From contig JAKQKE010000249.1 of NCBI GenBank assembly GCA_029560805.1, positions 1-36,359 on the forward strand: a DNA stretch of 36,359 nt. The letters run 5' to 3'. The position numbers were made by a program, and so were the translations under genes. The notes under the pieces were generated by a model. It had not been told where the DNA came from, did no database searches, and worked only from the letters and a program-made list of their open reading frames with translations. Numbering within the stretch: the first letter of the stretch is position 1; each line of letters opens with the position of its first letter. Below, piece after piece: positions 32,493 through 36,359 of the stretch. Source of the DNA: Spirochaetota bacterium (GTDB lineage Bacteria; Spirochaetota; Spirochaetia; Treponematales; UBA12059).

Positions 32493-33199
32493 CGTCTGGC
32501 CTCCAGTCGGCCGCGGATGACGAGGAGGAAGCCGCAGGTCAGGGCCGTGGCGACGAGTATGAAGTGAGCGGGGCCGACCAGCGCGTACGCCGCCGCCGCC
32601 GCGGAAATCGCCGCTACGTACGGCTCCGGCCGCCGTATCGTCCTGGCCTGTTCTACGAGCAGTACGACGAACAGAGCCGTCATCGTGAAGTCCAGCCCCG
32701 TCGTATCGAAGGGCAGGACCGTGCCGAACAAGGCTCCCACGGAGCAACCGAACACCCACCAGCATTGGTTCATAGCCGTCAACGCGACATAGAAATCCGT
32801 GGCCTCGACGCCGAGCGGCGGTTTCAGCGTCGTGACGAGGCCGTAGGTCTCGTCGGTAAGGCCGAACACGAGGTACGGTTTGCGGCGGCCCGCCCCCGCG
32901 TACCGTTCCAGCATGGAAAGCCCGTATACGGCGTGGCGAGCGTTTAAGAGCAGGGTCAGTATCGCTATCTCTACGACTCCCGAACCTGCGGCCAGGAGAC
33001 CCGCGCCCATGAACTGCGCAGCTCCGGCGTATACTACCGTTGCCATCAGCGGCGAGAGCCACCAGGGCAAGCCGAGACCTACCAGGACGAGGCCGAACGC
33101 GAAGCCGATGCTGGTGTATCCGAGGAGTACCGGGACGCTGGCCTTGAACGCGGCCGATACGACCGCTCGTCGTGGGCCTCGTTCCGCATGTTCTTTCAT
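32489..33199 (-). CDS. azlC: AzlC-family branched-chain amino acid exporter subunit
   Basis: The 236-residue large subunit of an AzlCD exporter has about seven membrane segments. Family landmarks are PVLLGYTSIGFAFGLVLVGLGL, YAGAAQFMGAGLLAAG and the LLLNARHAVYGLSML motif, followed by GLTDETYGL. No ribosome site precedes the ATG, but a -10 lies six bases before it, pointing to a leaderless mRNA. A separate promoter-terminator unit lies just upstream and might instead be a leader controlling this operon. Confidence 0.93.
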   Translation of the reverse strand: MKEHAERGPRRAVVSAAFKASVPVLLGYTSIGFAFGLVLVGLGLPWWLSPLMATVVYAGAAQFMGAGLLAAGSGVVEIAILTLLLNARHAVYGLSMLERYAGAGRRKPYLVFGLTDETYGLVTTLKPPLGVEATDFYVALTAMNQCWWVFGCSVGALFGTVLPFDTTGLDFTMTALFVVLLVEQARTIRRPEPYVAAISAAAAAYALVGPAHFILVATALTCGFLLVIRGRLEARR

Positions 33200-33205
33200 G
33201 GAGAT

Positions 33206-33234
33206 ACTATATCGATTGCGATGAGGGCAGGCAA
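33206..33234 (-). promoter_or_regulatory. Promoter of azlCD giving a leaderless mRNA
   Basis: On the minus strand TTGCCT (33229-33234) and TATAGT (33206-33211) are 17 bp apart. Only six bases separate the -10 from the azlC ATG, so transcription should begin at the start codon. Confidence 0.5.
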
Positions 33235-33235
33235 G

Positions 33236-33278
33236 AAAAAAATGAGCTCCCGGGCAAGGAGGTAAACCCCGGAAGCTC
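33236..33278 (-). terminator. Intrinsic terminator of the candidate small RNA
   Basis: On the minus strand GAGCT-t-CCGGG, a 13-base loop, CCCGG-g-AGCTC, then A and seven T. Stem arms are at 33244-33254 and 33268-33278. This is a clear rho-independent terminator. Confidence 0.8.
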
Positions 33279-33351
33279 TATCGCACTAACTGGGTATATG
33301 CTCTAGCAACTACGCTGCATAAAGCCGAAAACCACCCTGTTCGATTGACTT
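33236..33351 (-). ncRNA. Candidate small RNA or azlCD leader (unknown family)
   Basis: A strong promoter (TTGACA, 18 bp, TATTAT) starts a transcript of about 115 bases that ends in a canonical intrinsic terminator. No good ORF lies in it: MQRSC and a frame beginning inside the -10 are the only options. An internal hairpin GCAGC-gta-GUUGC (about 33308-33320) and a possible GGGU/ACCC long-range pairing are seen. I recognise no known RNA class. It lies 36 bp before azlC on the same strand, so it is either an independent sRNA or an attenuated leader. Confidence 0.5.
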
Positions 33352-33357
33352 GTTCGC

Positions 33358-33387
33358 ATAATATCCAAATTCTCTATATTGTGTCAA
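33358..33387 (-). promoter_or_regulatory. Promoter of the candidate small RNA
   Basis: On the minus strand a perfect TTGACA (33382-33387) and TATTAT (33358-33363, five of six) are 18 bp apart. It is among the best sigma-70 matches in the window and has no protein gene directly after it. Confidence 0.65.
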
Positions 33388-33455
33388 CACGGTAATGCAG
33401 CTATGTTCCTTGCCAACGTGGCCGGTGGAATGCAATAATCGCCCAGAGGCTCCGC

Positions 33456-34358
33456 TTGAAGATCGCAGTGATGGCTTCGCCAGAGACCATAGACCGCGCC
33501 CGTACGGTTATGACCGCACTGAAGGCCGAAGGCCTGCCTCTTGTCGGCCTCAGGTATAACGACGGATGGCGCAACGAGACGCGTTCCCGGATAGACGACT
33601 TCCTGAGCGCCGTTACCCATATCCTATGCGTCGTCGATACGGCCGATACGAGCGGATCCTGGCTTGCCTATATCGTCGGCCTTGCCCGCGGCAGGGGGAC
33701 GCCACTAGCCTTATATAACGCCGGGCCGTCGCGCAAAACCGAGGCCTGGCTCGCCGACGCGCCGCTGTTCGACGATCCGGACCGGACGGTAGCGTATTTT
33801 AGAGGCGAGGCGGTGGCATGGGCCGTCAAGGAAGGGCGCCGGATGGCTAAGGCCGCCCTGCTCGAGCTGGGCATATCCTGGCACGCCGAGTCCTTGGCGC
33901 AGTGCGTCCGCGATGGCGACACGAAGGCCGTCGAGCTATTCATCGCCTCGGGCTTCCCGCCCGACGTGCGCGACAAGGCCGGCGTCCCGATGCTCTGCCT
34001 GGCGGCCAGATCGAGGCATGTCGGTATCGTCGAGCTGCTCCTCGACAAAGGCGCGAACATAGACGCCCAGAGCGACGACCGGGGCTACTCCGCGCTGATG
34101 GACGCGGCGCAGCAGGGCGACGATAGACTGCTCGAGATCCTGCTCGCTAGGCACGCCGACCCCGACCTCCGTAGCAAGGACGGTCAGACCGCGCTCGTGC
34201 TCGCCGTGGGGCGTAGCGACGCGACCGCGGTGGAGCGGCTCCTGCGCGGCGGAGCCGATCCCGACATCGCCGATAAGCTAGGCCTCAGCGCCAGGAAGTA
34301 CGCGAAGCTGTTCCATGATCCGCGCATCGACGAGGCGTTTTCGGCCATCGCCGGATAA
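33456..34358 (+). CDS. Ankyrin-repeat protein with TIR-like N-terminal domain
   Basis: A 300-residue protein starting at TTG (AGAGG six bases upstream). Residues 1-110 look like an alpha/beta TIR/nucleotide-hydrolase-like fold: MKIAVMASPE, RIDDFLSAVTHILCVVD and SGSWLAYIVGLARGRGTPLALY. The Glu expected four residues after the Trp (W69) is Ile73, so NADase activity is doubtful. Residues 144-290 contain about four ankyrin repeats, with the clearest units LAARSRHVGIVELLLDKGAN and GQTALVLAVGRSDATAVERL. No signal peptide is present, so it is cytoplasmic and probably binds proteins. I associate similar proteins with treponemes, from memory. Confidence 0.8.
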   Translation: MKIAVMASPETIDRARTVMTALKAEGLPLVGLRYNDGWRNETRSRIDDFLSAVTHILCVVDTADTSGSWLAYIVGLARGRGTPLALYNAGPSRKTEAWLADAPLFDDPDRTVAYFRGEAVAWAVKEGRRMAKAALLELGISWHAESLAQCVRDGDTKAVELFIASGFPPDVRDKAGVPMLCLAARSRHVGIVELLLDKGANIDAQSDDRGYSALMDAAQQGDDRLLEILLARHADPDLRSKDGQTALVLAVGRSDATAVERLLRGGADPDIADKLGLSARKYAKLFHDPRIDEAFSAIAG

Positions 34359-34367
34359 GCGATACTC

Positions 34368-34397
34368 TTGACTATCTGAATCGATTTCAGCTATATT
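34368..34397 (+). promoter_or_regulatory. Promoter of the tRNA pair
   Basis: TTGACT (34368-34373), 18 bp, TATATT (34392-34397), with transcription expected just before tRNA-Gln. The spacer contains a dyad CTGAA-TCGAT-TTCAG (34376-34390). Confidence 0.6.
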
Positions 34398-34414
34398 CCA
34401 CCTGCCCAATGCAT

Positions 34415-34485
34415 TCCCCGGTTGTGTAATGGTAGCACGGCAGACTCTGGATCTGCTTGTGGGGGTTCAAATCCTCCCTGGGGAA
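34415..34485 (+). tRNA. tRNA-Gln (anticodon CUG)
   Basis: A full cloverleaf: acceptor TCCCCGG with CTGGGGA, D-arm GTGT/GCAC around AATGGTA, anticodon stem GCAGA/TCTGC with loop CTCTGGA (anticodon CTG), and T-arm with TTCAAAT loop. Discriminator A at 34485. CCA is not encoded. Confidence 0.93.
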
Positions 34486-34524
34486 CTACCTGTAATCGGG
34501 ATCACCGATCGCAGCGACCGATAC

Positions 34525-34596
34525 GGCCCCTTCGTCTATCGGTTAGGACAAAAGATTCTCAATCTTTAAAGAGGGGTTCGACTCCCCTAGGGGCTA
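34525..34596 (+). tRNA. tRNA-Glu (anticodon CUC)
   Basis: A full cloverleaf: acceptor GGCCCCT with AGGGGCT (first pair G-U), anticodon stem AAAGA/TCTTT with loop TTCTCAA (anticodon CTC), T-arm GGGG-TTCGACT-CCCC, discriminator A. CCA is not encoded. It lies 39 bp after tRNA-Gln and ends directly at the terminator; its 3' half is echoed in the element at 34638-34795. Confidence 0.93.
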
Positions 34597-34632
34597 AAAA
34601 GACGACCCAGGCAAAGCCTGGGTCGTCTTTTT
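34596..34632. terminator. Bidirectional intrinsic terminator of the tRNA operon
   Basis: AAAAAGACGACCCAGGC-aaa-GCCTGGGTCGTCTTTTT is a perfect 17-bp stem with a three-base loop and a T-run on both strands. It starts at the discriminator base of tRNA-Glu. Confidence 0.92.
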
Positions 34633-34637
34633 AATTA

Positions 34638-34795
34638 AGCCCCAGGGGAGTCGAACCGGAGGGGCCGGTCCGAGCGAACGCGAGGACGAGGCGCATGGAT
34701 GCGCCGAGAGGACCCGGAGGCGGCCCGGAGCGAGGAGCCAGGACGGCTCCGAAGCGTAGGGCGGCTCCCCTAGGGGCTGCACTAGGGGAGTCGAA
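34638..34795. repeat. Palindromic element built from tRNA-Glu 3'-end sequence
   Basis: AGCCCC-AGGGGAGTCGAACC (34638-34657) is the reverse complement of the tRNA-Glu 3' end with one base missing. CTCCCCTAGGGGCT (34765-34778) is an exact direct copy of tRNA bases 34582-34595. CTAGGGGAGTCGAA (34782-34795) is an exact inverted copy of 34577-34590. The first two are inverted relative to each other and enclose about 114 bp with internal hairpins (GGCGCAT/ATGCGCC at 34690-34705; GGAGCC/GGCTCC at 34734-34750). It carries no supported ORF. It resembles a non-autonomous inverted-repeat element or att-site scar. Confidence 0.6.
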
Positions 34796-34853
34796 GGGGT
34801 TATCGCTCTCCGGGTCTCCCCACGTTCCGCCGATACGAGTTACTATCCTTCGC

Positions 34854-35822
34854 ATGAACGAAGTACCGATGGCGTCACCCGTTATTTCCCTCGCCCCGCT
34901 CCAGGGCGTGACGACGCGCGTGTTCAGGAACGCCTACGCGAAGCGGTTCGGCGGCGTCGACTACGCGATAGCGCCGTATCTCATATCGGTGCCGACGCCC
35001 GATCCGCGCGGCGACCACTTCAAGGAGCTATTCCCGGAGTACAACGCGCGCATGCCGGTCGTGCCGCAGATCCTGAGCAACGATGCGGCGGGCTTCGTCG
35101 CGACGGCCTCGGCGCTCGAGGCGTTAGGCTACGTCGAGGTGAACTGGAACCTAGGCTGCCCGTACCCGATGGTCACGCGTAAGCGGCGCGGGGCGGGGCT
35201 ATTGCCGCATCCCGACGTAGTCAGGGCCTTCCTCGAGGAGGCTTGCGGTCGTATACGGCTCGAGCTGTCGATCAAGCTACGGCTCGGCCTCGCGGACTCG
35301 GCGGAGATTCTCGGGCTCATGCCGATCCTGAACGATTATCCGCTACGCTCGGTCATACTGCACCCACGGGTCGGCGCGCAGCTGTACGAAGGCTCGGTAG
35401 ACCTGGACGCCTTCGCCGCGGCCGCGAGCCTGTCGACGCGCGAGCTCGCGTATAACGGGGATATCGTCGACGAGGCCTCGTACGCGACGATACGCGCCCG
35501 CTTCCCTTCCGTGAGCGAGTTCATGCTGGGGCGGGGCGTCGTATCCGATCCCTTCCTGCCGGCCAGGATCAAGGGCCTAGGCCTGCCCGACGATCCCAAG
35601 GCGACGATCAAGGCGTTCCATGACGATGTGTATTTCAGCTACAGGGAAACGCTGTCGGGACGGACGCACGCGCTCGACAAGATGAAGGAGCTATGGTCGT
35701 ACCTGGGCGCCTCGTTCGCGCGCTCGGAGGACGGGCTTAAGGAGATCCGTAAGGCGGCGAGTTTCGAAGCCTACGAGAAGGCGGTTCGGATGGCGTTTTC
35801 CGACGACACGGCGCAGCAATAA
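34854..35822 (+). CDS. tRNA-dihydrouridine synthase
   Basis: A 322-residue flavoenzyme that reduces uridines in the tRNA D-loop. It opens with the FMN-barrel motif SLAPLQGVTTRVFR. The catalytic Cys is C102 in NWNLGCPYPMVTRKRRGAGLL, and LSIKLRLGL and YNGDIVD follow as in Dus proteins. I start it at 34854; the open frame runs further upstream but through the tRNA-derived element. A TACTAT -10-like element lies seven bases before the ATG with no ribosome site, so the mRNA may be leaderless. Which Dus subfamily it belongs to is not clear from sequence. The location beside tRNA genes is fitting. Confidence 0.92.
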   Translation: MNEVPMASPVISLAPLQGVTTRVFRNAYAKRFGGVDYAIAPYLISVPTPDPRGDHFKELFPEYNARMPVVPQILSNDAAGFVATASALEALGYVEVNWNLGCPYPMVTRKRRGAGLLPHPDVVRAFLEEACGRIRLELSIKLRLGLADSAEILGLMPILNDYPLRSVILHPRVGAQLYEGSVDLDAFAAAASLSTRELAYNGDIVDEASYATIRARFPSVSEFMLGRGVVSDPFLPARIKGLGLPDDPKATIKAFHDDVYFSYRETLSGRTHALDKMKELWSYLGASFARSEDGLKEIRKAASFEAYEKAVRMAFSDDTAQQ

Positions 35823-35825
35823 AAA

Positions 35826-35845
35826 AACCGGCCTCGCGGCCGGTT
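35826..35845. terminator. Intrinsic terminator between dus and the RRM gene
   Basis: AACCGGCC-tcgc-GGCCGGTT forms an 8-bp stem. On the minus strand a run of T (complement of 35821-35827) follows, so it terminates the RRM gene well. On the plus strand only TTCCTT follows, a weaker terminator for dus. Confidence 0.85.
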
Positions 35846-35864
35846 CCTTATCCACGGTTACTGA

Positions 35865-36137
35865 TTAATAGCGGTTGTTGTCGCGGCGCGGCTTATCCAT
35901 CGCCTCGTTCACCTTGAGCTGCCTGCCGTCGACCTCGCGGCCGTTGATGCCCTGGATGGCGGCCTGCGCCTCGGCATCCGAGCCCATCTCGACGAAGCAG
36001 AAGCCCTTGGACTGGCCGGAGTCGCGATCGGTGATGATCTTTACCGAGTCGACCTGGCCGTAGGCGGCGAAGAGGTCGCGGAGAGCGTTCTCGTAGGTGT
36101 TGTAGCTCAGGTTGCCAACGTAGATTTTCCTGCCCAT
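35865..36137 (-). CDS. Small RRM RNA-binding protein
   Basis: A 90-residue protein made of a single RNA-recognition motif. RNP2 is KIYVGNLSYN (4-13), RNP1 is SKGFCFVEM (43-51), and the DGRQLKVNEA strand closes the fold. A short basic tail (KPRRDNNRY) follows. Such proteins occur in cyanobacteria, spirochaetes and other bacteria and act as RNA chaperones, often cold-induced. AAGGA lies seven bases before the ATG. A strong hairpin sits in its leader immediately before the ribosome site and could regulate translation with temperature. Its own intrinsic terminator follows. Confidence 0.95.
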   Translation of the reverse strand: MGRKIYVGNLSYNTYENALRDLFAAYGQVDSVKIITDRDSGQSKGFCFVEMGSDAEAQAAIQGINGREVDGRQLKVNEAMDKPRRDNNRY

Positions 36138-36359
36138 GGTTCGTTCCTTTTCGGAGGCCTAGCCTCCGAGCGTTTGATAGTACGCCTATACAGATACAGG
36201 CGATTGCGGGAGTTCAGGACCACCGGGCGTAAATCTTTGCGTCGGCCGAGGATCGCGATCGCTCGCGAACCCCGGGAAAGGGCGTTACATCGATGTCTAG
36301 ATAGACTCTCTCGGAACCTAGTATATACGAAGAATCCGAACGTACCTAGTACCGTCAAG
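36138..36359 (-). promoter_or_regulatory. Leader and upstream region of the RRM gene
   Basis: TCGGAGGC-cta-GCCTCCGA (36151-36169) is an 8-bp perfect hairpin ending close to the AAGGA ribosome site. Further upstream CGCCT-N10-AGGCG (36183-36202) is part of a near-perfect 20-bp dyad. A TACTAT-type -10 on the minus strand lies between the two. From about 36203 to the window end I see no supported gene. Confidence 0.4.

Noticed and set aside
33236-33351. AGGGUGG in the candidate small RNA, reminiscent of the T-box motif
   Set aside because: The motif lies near the 5' end, no stem I or specifier loop could fit before it given the promoter, and the remaining T-box bases do not match.
33236-33351. 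4.5S SRP RNA, tmRNA or 6S RNA
   Set aside because: The GGAAG/GCAG SRP loop motif is absent, and the unit is too short for tmRNA or 6S RNA and lacks their signatures.
36107-36358. An 83-codon minus-strand frame upstream of the RRM gene
   Set aside because: It overlaps the RRM gene in another frame, has no ribosome site and its composition is not protein-like; the region looks like promoter and leader.

Overview
The window is a GC-rich, densely packed bacterial chromosome segment with sigma-70-type promoters, many 4-nt ATGA stop/start overlaps and frequent GTG/TTG starts. A spirochaete (Spirochaetota, possibly a high-GC Treponema-like lineage) is my best guess. It rests on the look of the proteins: SBP signal peptides ending in FAQ, an ankyrin protein of a kind I associate with treponemes, and class III cyclase-like proteins. 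No rRNA or other diagnostic marker is present, so this is inference.

Layout. (1) 1-5500: the end of a sodium:solute symporter, then on the minus strand a NarL/LiaR-type two-component system followed by an ABC-2 exporter (ATPase plus two permeases), with a palindrome between regulator and transporter. (2) 5500-8250: two multi-pass membrane proteins of unknown function, divergent from a ZIP metal transporter, with repeats in the shared promoter region. (3) 8250-16920: a beta-mannoside/beta-glucoside island. A GH2 beta-mannosidase is divergent from a ROK regulator, binding protein, two permeases and a GH1 beta-glucosidase. A perfect operator-like palindrome sits in the divergent promoter. The transporter ATPase is not encoded here. 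(4) 16950-18920: two overlapping genes with degenerate class III nucleotide-cyclase-like domains whose surviving active-site residues look complementary. (5) 18977-21470: proA-proB.

(6) 21467-27165 (minus strand): a nickel island. larE-larC-larB make the nickel-pincer nucleotide cofactor, and an ECF importer (CbiMN fusion, CbiQ, CbiO) supplies the metal. No larA or other NPN-dependent enzyme is present, so the cofactor's client lies elsewhere. (7) 27165-32175 (minus strand): a sulfur block of an E1-like ThiF/MoeB/HesA protein, cysK, an Fe-S-type Rrf2 regulator with an IscR-like operator over its promoter, and a metN-metI-metQ methionine importer preceded by a possible 15-aa leader peptide. 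(8) 32175-33460: azlC-azlD amino-acid exporter and, upstream, a promoter-to-terminator unit that looks like an undescribed small RNA or leader. (9) 33456-36359: ankyrin protein with a TIR-like N-terminus, tRNA-Gln and tRNA-Glu with a strong terminator, a palindromic element built from tRNA-Glu 3'-end sequence, a tRNA-dihydrouridine synthase, and a small RRM RNA-binding protein.

The most promising leads are the paired cyclase-like genes, the small RNA before azlC, the tRNA-derived inverted-repeat element, and the larA-less nickel-pincer/ECF/E1 neighbourhood. Functional calls come from recognising motifs and families by eye; no database search was run.
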